Shown one piece after another: positions 1 through 5,832 of a stretch of 7,952 nt of DNA (position 1 is its first letter; the number at the start of each line of letters is the position of its first letter). The notes below the pieces were generated by a model, which was given only the letters and a program-made list of their open reading frames with translations, was not told the DNA's origin and made no database searches. Origin of the DNA: JANLQX01 sp043775075 (lineage in GTDB: Bacteria; Actinomycetota; Acidimicrobiia; Acidimicrobiales; JANYDT01); NCBI GenBank assembly GCA_043775075.1, contig JAYVSS010000294.1, positions 1 to 7,952 on the forward strand, read 5' to 3'. The translations under genes and the position numbers were made by a program.

Positions 1-1170
1 TCGCTCAATGGTCGCCGCCACATGCTGGGCGAACAGGAGTCGATTCGGCAGACCCGTGACCCGATCAGTGCCCGGCTCCGAGATCACCGCGGAACTCTGG
101 ACTTCAGCGGCACGAGATGCCACGAGCAAACTGGGATCGGTAAAGCCGGCCTCGATGGTCGGCGGGCGCCAATTGGGTCCGTCCGCGGCAATGCGCAGGC
201 TGTGCTTTTCGACCGGCTGCACCGCCATGGTGGTGGAGACACCAGATCCAATGTCGCTGAGAACGTTCTGGCTGAGCGACGGCGGCGGCGTTTGTTTCGG
301 GGCAACCGGGGCAACCTGGGCAACGGGATCGACCGGGGCAACAGCCCGAACCGGAGTGGCCGACGGTTGGGGTTCGAACGACGCGATCGATGTGGGCATG
401 AGAAAGCCGACGTATCCAACGATGGAACGCTGGTCGTCAAAGACCGGGGCGGCGGCGGCGTCGAACGAGGTGGCGCCGTCGGCGGCGCGTAGCTGCGCAC
501 GCCATCCGTCGTTGGCGCGGTGGGCGGCGACGGCGAGGCGTCGGAAACTATCGAGCGCCGCCGGGTCGAATGCGGTCAGCCATCCCTGGTTGCGAGACGC
601 CACGTCGGTCAGTCCCGTCGCCACGGTCCAGAGATCATTCGTCGCCAGGCAGTTCCCCCGAGAATCGAGGAAGAACACGGCAAACGGGGAGAACTTTGCC
701 GCCTCCGAGGCGGCGGCGAGATCGCCGGCTGCAGCACAGCTGAGTACTCGCGGAGACGCCGCATCGCGAATGCTCACTCCAACGCCGAGAACGGCATCGT
801 TCTCCACCATTGGACTGGCTTTGAGCTTGAGGGCCACAGCTCGCCCGTCGAAACGGTTTATGGCCAGTTCGTTCTCGCCCACGGTGCGGTTGACAAATGC
901 CTGATGGGCGATCTGGGTGAGGGGTTTCCCGACTGTCGGCGGAAGCTTGGCCGAGGGAGTGCCACCGAGTTGGACGGCGTCGAGGCCGAGGAGAGCGAGG
1001 GTGGCTCCGGATGCAAACGCCACGACCCCGGAAGCATCGAACAGGATCTTGGCTTCAGCGCGGTCGCTGAACAGCGAAGTCACCGAGCGAAGCGTCGGGG
1101 AGATGGGTCTGGTACTCGGCAGCGATTCTGTGGTCGCCGCGCCCGTCAAATGCGCAAGTTCAGAAGGCAC
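1..1170 (-). CDS. PAS-PAS-GGDEF signalling protein (probable diguanylate cyclase), 3' part outside the window
   Basis: The reading frame is open from GTG at 1170 to the left edge (390 codons) with no stop, so the gene is partial. Two PAS-like sensor domains can be read. The first is at about residues 40-137, beginning AKILFDASGVVAFASG. The second is at about 157-258, with SPFAVFFLDSRGNCLATN, then GWL and a long helix, then a strand ending VGYVG. A Pro/Val/Ala-rich linker follows (about 263-300). At residues 369-380 the sequence DRVTGLPNRLLF matches the conserved entry of GGDEF domains (DxLTGLPNR). The GG(D/E)EF active site itself lies beyond the edge, so cyclase activity is inferred. GGDEF proteins make cyclic di-GMP from two GTP in the cytoplasm. 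No signal peptide or membrane segment is visible. The start is uncertain: the frame stays open upstream to beyond the dehydrogenase start. I chose GTG 1170 for the nearby AAAGAG and because it leaves 131 bp of divergent spacer; a TTG about 45 bases further upstream is an alternative. Confidence 0.85.
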   Translation of the reverse strand, partial: MPSELAHLTGAATTESLPSTRPISPTLRSVTSLFSDRAEAKILFDASGVVAFASGATLALLGLDAVQLGGTPSAKLPPTVGKPLTQIAHQAFVNRTVGENELAINRFDGRAVALKLKASPMVENDAVLGVGVSIRDAASPRVLSCAAAGDLAAASEAAKFSPFAVFFLDSRGNCLATNDLWTVATGLTDVASRNQGWLTAFDPAALDSFRRLAVAAHRANDGWRAQLRAADGATSFDAAAAPVFDDQRSIVGYVGFLMPTSIASFEPQPSATPVRAVAPVDPVAQVAPVAPKQTPPPSLSQNVLSDIGSGVSTTMAVQPVEKHSLRIAADGPNWRPPTIEAGFTDPSLLVASRAAEVQSSAVISEPGTDRVTGLPNRLLFAQHVAATIER

Positions 1171-1301
1171 GATCTCTTTATCGGCACTCCCGGCGCGCAG
1201 GTTGAGCAATCCGGCGGGCGTACGGTGACCCGTGATCCGCCGGGACGAGGCGCTCTGGCGGCCTCGACCGGCTACGGCGGCGAGCGGACCAGAATGGCAC
1301 C

Positions 1302-2225
1302 ATGGAAAACAACACTCACGCCGGGTTGATGATGGTTGGTCTCGGCAAGATGGGCGCCAACATGACCGAACGGCTCCTTCTCGGCGGCCACAGTGTCGTG
1401 GCGTTTGATCGGTCGGCCGAAGCCGTGGCCGCCAGCGTGGCCAAGGGTGCGGTGGGTGCGGCGTCGCTAGAAGCGGGGGTGGCGGCGTTGACGGGCAGCC
1501 CCAAGATTGTGTGGGTCATGGTTCCCGCTGGCGATCCCACCCAAGCGACGCTCGATACCCTGGCCGGGCTGCTTTCCGCTGGCGACATCGTGATCGACGG
1601 AGGCAACTCCAACTGGAAGCAGACCCAGGCCCGGGCCGCAGCTTTGGCCGAGAAAGGTATCTCGATGCTCGACGCCGGAACCTCCGGTGGGGTCTGGGGC
1701 CTGGCCAACGGGTACTGCCTCATGGTGGGCGGTGCCGATACCGCCTTTGCGGCTGCCGAATCAATCTTCACCACGCTGGCACCGGAGAACGGTTTGATGC
1801 ATGTGGACTCCGCTCCGGGGTCGGGCCACTTCACCAAGATGGTGCACAACGGCATCGAGTATTCGATGATGCAGGCCTACGGCGAGGGTCTGGAGATCAT
1901 CGAGAAAAGTCCGTTCAACGTGGATCAGGCGAAGTTGACCGAGGTGTGGAACCACGGCTCCGTCGTGCGGTCGTGGCTGCTGGAGTTGTTGGCCTCAGCC
2001 CTGGAGAAGGACCCCGGTCTCGACGATCTGCAGGCGTACGTGGACGACTCCGGCGAAGGTCGGTGGACGGTCGACGCCGCCGTCGAGTTTGGCGCTCCGG
2101 CGTACACGATTGCCGCGTCACTCTTCGCTCGGTTCGGTTCGCGGGACAGAAACGCGTATGGCCTTCGGGTGCTTTCGGCCTTGCGCAATGCCTTCGGCGG
2201 GCACTCCGTCAAAAAGGTCAGCTGA
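1302..2225 (+). CDS. gnd: 6-phosphogluconate dehydrogenase, decarboxylating, short NAD-type
   Basis: This enzyme oxidatively decarboxylates 6-phosphogluconate to ribulose 5-phosphate in the cytoplasmic pentose phosphate pathway. The 307-residue length fits the short (about 300 aa) bacterial class rather than the 470-480 aa form. Visible features are the Rossmann loop VGLGKMG at residues 12-18, GDIVIDGGNSNW at 94-105, the substrate loop DAGTSGGVWGLANGY from 124, and GHFTKMVHNGIEY at 175-187. In the last, K179, H182, N183 and E186 match the Lys general base, His-Asn pair and Glu acid of the family, with the expected seven-residue Lys-Glu spacing. The second Rossmann strand ends VVAFDRS with Asp36, which usually favours NAD over NADP; that is inference. 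The ATG at 1302 gives a normal short lead-in before the nucleotide loop, but its ribosome site is weak. It overlaps the next gene by one base. Confidence 0.93.
   Translation: MENNTHAGLMMVGLGKMGANMTERLLLGGHSVVAFDRSAEAVAASVAKGAVGAASLEAGVAALTGSPKIVWVMVPAGDPTQATLDTLAGLLSAGDIVIDGGNSNWKQTQARAAALAEKGISMLDAGTSGGVWGLANGYCLMVGGADTAFAAAESIFTTLAPENGLMHVDSAPGSGHFTKMVHNGIEYSMMQAYGEGLEIIEKSPFNVDQAKLTEVWNHGSVVRSWLLELLASALEKDPGLDDLQAYVDDSGEGRWTVDAAVEFGAPAYTIAASLFARFGSRDRNAYGLRVLSALRNAFGGHSVKKVS
2211..2217 (+). promoter_or_regulatory. Ribosome binding site inside the dehydrogenase end
   Basis: AAAAAGG lies in the last codons of the 6-phosphogluconate dehydrogenase, seven bases before the ATG at 2225. It supports that start for the membrane protein, and suggests translational coupling through the TGATG overlap. 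Confidence 0.55.
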
Positions 2226-2797
2226 TGGCCGCCGAGGGAGCCGCATTTCGGGCCGTTGTGCCGTCGGGCTCCGACCGACCATCGGACGACGCCCTCTCCC
2301 CCCAGTTGCGGGCGGCCAGATCGGTTGGCGGCAAAGTTCTCATCGTGGTGTTGAGCGTCGTCGTGGCGGCATTCTTCGCCCTCAATCTCGTGTCTGCCCG
2401 CAAGAATCAGAAAGACGCCAAACGGGCCCGCACCCTGTCGGCACTGGTCAGCGACACTGCGGTGGTCACCCAAACCTGGGCGCCGACCGCCGATGGATTG
2501 ACTGCCACCTTCGTCGCCGTGGATCCTGCTTCGACTGCTCGCATCAACGACATTCGTTCGTACCTGAGGACCCAGCGCATCCAACATCTGCGCGCTGACT
2601 ATTCAGACGTTCGGTTTGAGGGCAAGCCGCTCCCGGGACGCCCCGAACTGGAGTCCGGAACCGAGAATCTCAAGCTCAACGTTCGCTACACCGAGGTGCC
2701 GCGTGGTGGCCGCCTCACGTGGCTCGGCACCGACAGCGATCGCGACATCATGAAGGCGGCGCTCACTGAGTGGTCGAACGCGGTGAAGTCGAAGTAG
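2225..2797 (+). CDS. Hypothetical single-pass membrane protein
   Basis: I do not recognise the family. The 190-residue protein has a polar, Pro/Ser/Asp-containing N-terminus (1-36), one strong hydrophobic segment at about 37-57 (GKVLIVVLSVVVAAFFALNL), then a basic stretch (RKNQKDAKRAR) and a soluble C-terminal domain of about 120 residues. The charge pattern (Arg/Lys-rich just after the membrane segment) makes the topology ambiguous, so I do not assign a side to the C-terminal domain. The start ATG overlaps the TGA of the upstream dehydrogenase by one base and has AAAAAGG seven bases ahead, so the two are very likely cotranscribed and perhaps translationally coupled. Nothing in the sequence links it biochemically to the pentose phosphate pathway. 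The same frame stays open 238 codons upstream across the dehydrogenase, but that stretch is an out-of-frame shadow of a well conserved enzyme. Confidence 0.8.
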   Translation: MAAEGAAFRAVVPSGSDRPSDDALSPQLRAARSVGGKVLIVVLSVVVAAFFALNLVSARKNQKDAKRARTLSALVSDTAVVTQTWAPTADGLTATFVAVDPASTARINDIRSYLRTQRIQHLRADYSDVRFEGKPLPGRPELESGTENLKLNVRYTEVPRGGRLTWLGTDSDRDIMKAALTEWSNAVKSK

Positions 2798-2812
2798 TCC
2801 TCGCGCATTAGA

Positions 2813-2850
2813 AGCGCGCTGACTATCGGTACGCTTAGAGTCAGCGCGCT
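2813..2850. terminator. Bidirectional hairpin between convergent genes
   Basis: AGCGCGCTGACT (2813-2824) and AGTCAGCGCGCT (2839-2850) are perfect 12-bp inverted complements with a 14-nt loop. The hairpin starts 15 bases after the membrane protein stop. Its right arm is the Ala-Arg-stop end of the acyl-CoA synthetase. No long T run follows on either side, so it would be a U-poor terminator of the type common in high-GC actinomycetes, or an RNA 3'-end stabiliser. Confidence 0.7.
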
Positions 2851-4541
2851 GCGGTTTCCTTCGCCCATCGATAATCGGCCTTGCCGGAGGGCGACCGCTC
2901 GATCTGATCGACGAAGATGAACGCCTTTGGTAACTTGTACCGGGCGACGTGACGCTCGGCCTCCGCCAGTAGGGCCGCTTCGTCGGCGGTGGCCCCGTCG
3001 GTGAGGCGGATGATGGCCACCACTTCGTTGCCCCACCGTTCGCTCGGCCGACCAGCCACCACCACGTCGTAGACCGATGGGTGAGCGATGAGTGCGGCCT
3101 CAACTTCTTCGGCGAAGATCTTCTCCCCACCCGAGTTGATGGTGACGGAGTCGCGCCCATGGAGTTCGACGATCGGCACGCCGAAGGTGGCGTCGATGCC
3201 CACGAGGAGCTTGGCCCGATCGCCCGGAACCGAGTACCGGACGCCGTCGACGGTGAGAAAAGTCTTGGCGGTTTTCGTCGGATCGTTGAGATAACCGAGG
3301 GGGAGGCGTCCGGACTTCGCCAGCCAGCCGAGCCCGTCGTGCCCGGGAGCGTGCTCGGCGCTGAGGTCCTCGTGGAGCACATGATTGCCCGGTGATGCGA
3401 CGAAGGTTCCGGTCGTAGCTTTCGTGGGATCACCGACGGAGACGTTCTGCATCTGGCCGCCAGCCTCCGACGAGCCGATGCCATCAATGATCAGCAGGTG
3501 GGGGAGCGCGGCGAGAAAGCGCTGCTTCACGGGGGCCGACAGCGCCGCTCCGCCGGACAGAAGAATGGCCAGTTTGCTGAGGTCGTACGGAGTCCCGGCG
3601 GTATTGGCCCGTTCGACTTCTTCCACGATCGGCCGTCCGAACGCATCCCCGACGATCTGTAAGAACTGCACACCTTCGCGCTGGCAGGTGCCCAAAATAT
3701 CGACCGGATCGAGCACTTTCGTGTTGTCCTGGATGACGACGGTGCCGCCGCGGTGCCACGCGGTGAAGGCGATCCAGTGCCCGGCTCCGTGCATAAACGG
3801 CGCCGCCGGAAGGGTGATGAGGGGATTCATGGCCGCCACCATGGACGTAAACGCTTCAAGTGACTGGTGTTCGCCGGTCGCCTGGTCCCGCAGACTCATG
3901 GCGCTCACGGCAATGTCGATCTGGCGCCACAGCACCCCCTTGGGCATGCCCGTCGTACCGCCGGTGTAGAGGATGTAGAGATCGTCGGCCGACCAATCTC
4001 CCCCCATCACCTGCACCTCGGGGCGCTCGGGCTCCACACTCGCCAGCGCCGTTTCGTAGTCTATGGCCCCGTCGAGCAGGGGATTTCCCGAACCGTCGTC
4101 GACCTGCAGCAGGATGTCGAGGTTCGGCAACTCGTGGCGGATTTCAGCCAGGGTCGGGGCGAACGCCGAACCGTAAACCAGAACCCGGCAATTGGCGTCG
4201 AGCAGCAGATACCGCAGTTCCTCAGCGACGTACCGGTAGTTCACGTTGAACGGGACCACGCGGGCCTTGTAGGCCCCCAACATCGACTCGAGGTATTCGT
4301 TGCCGTTGTAAAGGTAGATCCCGAGGTGATCCTGGCCGGACTCGTGGCCGTCGAGAAATTCCCGGCCGATGGGCACGGCCACGCCCCGACCAAGGAGGTA
4401 GTTGGCGAGCCGGCGGCTGCGGTCGGTGACTTCCCTCCATGTCCAAGTGCGCCCCTTCCAGACGATGCACGGTCGATCCGGGACAACGGCGGCGATGGCT
4501 TCGTGGACAGCAGCTTCTGAGGCTTCGATGGGCACGGTCAT
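2841..4541 (-). CDS. Fatty acid/steroid-type acyl-CoA synthetase (AMP-binding)
   Basis: A member of the ANL adenylate-forming superfamily: it activates a carboxylic acid with ATP to an acyl-adenylate, then transfers it to CoA. The 566-residue chain carries the full motif set. The phosphate-binding loop YTGGTTGMPKGV is at 192-203. GIGSSEAGG is around 354-362. The VPGDRA motif is at 438-443, with the hinge motif GRDSVTINSGGEKIF at 462-476. The C-terminal catalytic lysine K554 sits in SPSGKADYRWAKE. The general pattern (VLWR after the P-loop, PFMHGAGHW, GDAFGRPIV, SINSGGEK-like hinge, SPSGK-DYRWAKE) closely recalls mycobacterial FadD19-like enzymes, which activate steroid side-chain or long-chain acids. 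The exact substrate cannot be read from the sequence, so no symbol is given. Length and motifs look intact. It begins 32 bp from the divergent cupredoxin gene; only a weak AAGAA precedes the ATG. It ends inside the shared terminator hairpin. Confidence 0.95.
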   Translation of the reverse strand: MTVPIEASEAAVHEAIAAVVPDRPCIVWKGRTWTWREVTDRSRRLANYLLGRGVAVPIGREFLDGHESGQDHLGIYLYNGNEYLESMLGAYKARVVPFNVNYRYVAEELRYLLLDANCRVLVYGSAFAPTLAEIRHELPNLDILLQVDDGSGNPLLDGAIDYETALASVEPERPEVQVMGGDWSADDLYILYTGGTTGMPKGVLWRQIDIAVSAMSLRDQATGEHQSLEAFTSMVAAMNPLITLPAAPFMHGAGHWIAFTAWHRGGTVVIQDNTKVLDPVDILGTCQREGVQFLQIVGDAFGRPIVEEVERANTAGTPYDLSKLAILLSGGAALSAPVKQRFLAALPHLLIIDGIGSSEAGGQMQNVSVGDPTKATTGTFVASPGNHVLHEDLSAEHAPGHDGLGWLAKSGRLPLGYLNDPTKTAKTFLTVDGVRYSVPGDRAKLLVGIDATFGVPIVELHGRDSVTINSGGEKIFAEEVEAALIAHPSVYDVVVAGRPSERWGNEVVAIIRLTDGATADEAALLAEAERHVARYKLPKAFIFVDQIERSPSGKADYRWAKETAAR

Positions 4542-4573
4542 ACATTCTTGCGGGTGGGGGTAAGACTGGAGAA

Positions 4574-5074
4574 ATGCGCTTGCGAATCTCTGTTGCCCCT
4601 GTCGCTTCGAGCATCGTTTCCTTGGCTGCCTTGCTGGGCCTAGCCGGCTCGTTCGCTCCCGCCGCTGAGGCGGCGACGAAGAAACCGGCGCCGCTCGTCG
4701 TCAAGATTGAGGCCGGCGCCGTGCGGTACGCGCCACGGGTCATCACCGTGACGGCGGGTCGGCCGGTCATTTTGCGGATTCTCAATTCGTCCAACGTTGA
4801 CCACGAGGCGTTGCTCGGCGATGAGAAGGTGCAAAACGCCCATGCCAAAGAAATGAAAGACATGGTGGCCATGCCGGGAATGAAGCACGCCGACCCTTCC
4901 TCAACCAAGCCGGGCGAGGGCTTCGTCGAGATCGCTCCGAAAAAGACGGCCGAGATTAAGACCACATTCAGCAAAGTGGGCCGGACGATTCTCGGGTGCC
5001 ATCTCCCCGGCCACTACGAGGGCGGCATGCGCCTCACCGTCATCGTCAAGGCCCCGAGCCTGGGGGGCGCCTGA
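4574..5074 (+). CDS. Secreted cupredoxin-like copper protein
   Basis: The 166-residue product begins with a typical Sec signal peptide: MRLR, a hydrophobic core at about 6-29, and an AEA-A cleavage site near residue 33/34. A cupredoxin fold follows. The mature part starts VVKIEAGAVRYAPRVITVTAGRPVILRILN, the usual first strands. Candidate type 1 copper ligands are H77 (NVDHEALL), C142 and H147 (GCHLPGH), and M152 (EGGM). This set fits the family's Cys-x4-His-x4-Met arrangement, so an electron-transfer or copper-binding role outside the membrane is likely. Between H77 and C142 there is a Met/His-rich insert (H90, M94, M97, M100, M103, H105) that could bind a second metal. I chose ATG 4574 because GGAGA lies just upstream and the signal peptide begins there; upstream codons in frame overlap the divergent synthetase. 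No partner enzyme is encoded nearby. Confidence 0.88.
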   Translation: MRLRISVAPVASSIVSLAALLGLAGSFAPAAEAATKKPAPLVVKIEAGAVRYAPRVITVTAGRPVILRILNSSNVDHEALLGDEKVQNAHAKEMKDMVAMPGMKHADPSSTKPGEGFVEIAPKKTAEIKTTFSKVGRTILGCHLPGHYEGGMRLTVIVKAPSLGGA

Positions 5075-5076
5075 GG

Positions 5077-5218
5077 GTTGGCCGACGCGTGGCGCAAGCG
5101 TTGACCGAGGCGTTGACCGAAGCGTTGACCGACGCGTTGACCGACGCGTGGCGCAAGCGTTGACCGAAGCGTTGACCGAAGCGTTGACCGAGGCGTTGAC
5201 CGAGGCGTCAACCGAAGG
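5077..5218. repeat. 12-bp tandem repeat array with 59-bp higher-order unit
   Basis: Eight clear copies of GTTGACCGANGC (N = A, G or C) are arranged with two copies of an 11-bp variant, GTGGCGCAAGC (5089-5099 and 5148-5158). The order is a lead unit GTTGGCCGACGC (5077-5088), then twice [11-bp variant plus four 12-bp units] (5089-5147 and 5148-5206), then a decayed unit GTCAACCGAAGG (5207-5218). The higher-order period is therefore 59 bp. It starts three bases after the cupredoxin stop. The 11-bp units shift the reading frame, and one plus frame reads TGA in every 12-bp unit, so a selected protein repeat is unlikely. Copy-number variation by slippage would be expected. Confidence 0.95.
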
Positions 5219-5255
5219 ACGATGCAGCGGAATCGTGGCCGCCGAGTCAGGCCGC
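5215..5255. repeat. 41-bp direct repeat, left copy
   Basis: By hand alignment this matches 5792-5832 at 37 of 41 positions, in the same orientation. The first 22 bases are identical and include the 18-bp palindrome-ended core. The last 11 bases, ending AGTCAGGCCGC, are also identical. In the right copy these last bases are the stop codon and final alanine codons of the HNH gene, so this copy may be a remnant of a related gene end. It directly abuts, and slightly overlaps, the tandem array. Confidence 0.85.
5219..5236. repeat. Dispersed palindrome-ended repeat, copy 1
   Basis: ACGATGCAGCGGAATCGT: the 5-bp arms ACGAT and ATCGT are inverted complements around an 8-base centre. The 17-base CGATGCAGCGGAATCGT is shared by all four copies in the window. 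This copy is intergenic. Confidence 0.9.
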
Positions 5256-5395
5256 CACGTCAGCGTTATCTCCGACATCCTTGCTGCTCAGCGTGAGGAT
5301 TCGGAGAAACCTGAAGCACGACCCTTCGCCGCTATAGAGCGTCGGGATGACATCCCCAGCGCGGTATTCGACGGAATCTTCGGACAGGCTGCCGC

Positions 5396-5707
5396 TCAAT
5401 GGTGCGTCGATCGACGGGCCACGCCTGTGTCACTGGAGTTTCTGAGCGTGAATGTACCGGCGGTTCGACCGATGTAATTCCACCTTCGTGCCACGCCGAT
5501 CTCTACGAACCACTGAGCTTCAGGGGCGAAGCCAGACTTCCCCACTGTCACGAAGAGAAGGGCCTTTGGGACGGACATCAGACGAGGCACGACGAAAATC
5601 TCAACTCGATCACGCTCTGCGATTGCTCCGACCGACTGCGGCGCTCTAGCTGCAAGGAACGGAGCTGCAATCGTCAGTAGGACCGCAATCAGGTTTTGTC
5701 CACGCAA
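5396..5707 (-). CDS. Possible small exported protein, unrecognised
   Basis: A 103-residue frame starts with TTG at 5707. AGGAAAGA (complement of 5708-5715) lies directly before it, a reasonable though tightly spaced ribosome site. Residues 1-20 (MRGQNLIAVLLTIAAPFLAA) resemble a signal peptide or membrane anchor. The rest alternates hydrophobic and polar residues in a beta-like way (RVEIFVVPRL, KALLFVTVGK, WFVEIGVARRWNYIG), then an Arg/His-rich tail. I do not recognise a family. GC content and third-position GC are lower than in neighbouring genes. It lies 116 bp downstream of the HNH gene on the same strand, within the segment bracketed by the 41-bp repeats, and could be cargo of that segment or a chance frame. 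Part of its 3' end is overlapped on the plus strand by another open frame of similar length. Confidence 0.35.
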   Translation of the reverse strand: MRGQNLIAVLLTIAAPFLAARAPQSVGAIAERDRVEIFVVPRLMSVPKALLFVTVGKSGFAPEAQWFVEIGVARRWNYIGRTAGTFTLRNSSDTGVARRSTHH

Positions 5708-5791
5708 TCTTTCCTGACCGGCTCGAAACAGCTCCGAAGGATCTGCAAATACTGCTGGAGAATCGTGAGGGTTCGGCCGAAAATGTTGAGC

Positions 5792-5832
5792 AAGGACGAT
5801 GCAGCGGAATCGTCTTCGCCTAGTCAGGCCGC
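5792..5832. repeat. 41-bp direct repeat, right copy
   Basis: This copy spans the 3' end of the HNH gene (stop at 5824-5826) and the 32 bases after it. With the left copy it brackets a 536-bp lower-GC segment. Confidence 0.85.
5796..5813. repeat. Dispersed palindrome-ended repeat, copy 2
   Basis: Identical to copy 1 over all 18 bases. It lies 11 bp beyond the HNH gene stop, in the HNH gene's own reading frame, where it would encode DDSAAS if the stop were read through. Confidence 0.9.

Larger units (their letters stand above)
5075..5823. other. Gene-poor, repeat-bearing interval
   Basis: This 749-bp stretch between the cupredoxin stop and the HNH gene stop has no recognisable conserved gene. 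It holds the 12-bp tandem array (5077-5218), two 41-bp direct repeats (5215-5255 and 5792-5832), and one possible small minus-strand gene (5396-5707). Hand counts of lines from 5461 to 5760 give about 53-60 % GC, lower than the about 70 % counted in part of the dehydrogenase. I see nothing further that I can support in 5256-5395 or 5708-5791. Confidence 0.7.

Noticed and set aside
8..1329. Long plus-strand open frames (298 aa at 8-904, 269 aa at 520-1329)
   Set aside because: They lie opposite a minus-strand frame with clear PAS and GGDEF signatures. Their translations are Arg/Ala/Gly/Ser-rich with no recognisable domain, typical of antisense frames in GC-rich DNA.
1511..2224. In-frame upstream extension of the small membrane protein across the dehydrogenase
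   Set aside because: The translation is Arg-rich and featureless, while the dehydrogenase in the other frame is strongly conserved. The ATG at 2225 with its ribosome site is a better start.
5077..5218. CRISPR array
   Set aside because: The units are contiguous 11-12 bp repeats with no spacers between them, and no cas genes are present.
4901..5278. Minus-strand frame with SVNA repeats
   Set aside because: It is a reading of the tandem array and the antisense of the cupredoxin end. The frame depends on the array and has no domain.
5148..5477. Plus-strand 109-residue frame starting with ALTE repeats
   Set aside because: It begins inside the tandem array at a GTG in the frame-shifting 11-bp unit, has no ribosome site that I can see, and has no recognised domain. 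Its middle portion has plausible codon use, so it is not excluded outright.
5256..5791. Integron-type gene cassette between the 41-bp repeats
   Set aside because: No attC-like core sites with GTTRRRY and matching RYYYAAC ends were found, and no integrase is in the window.
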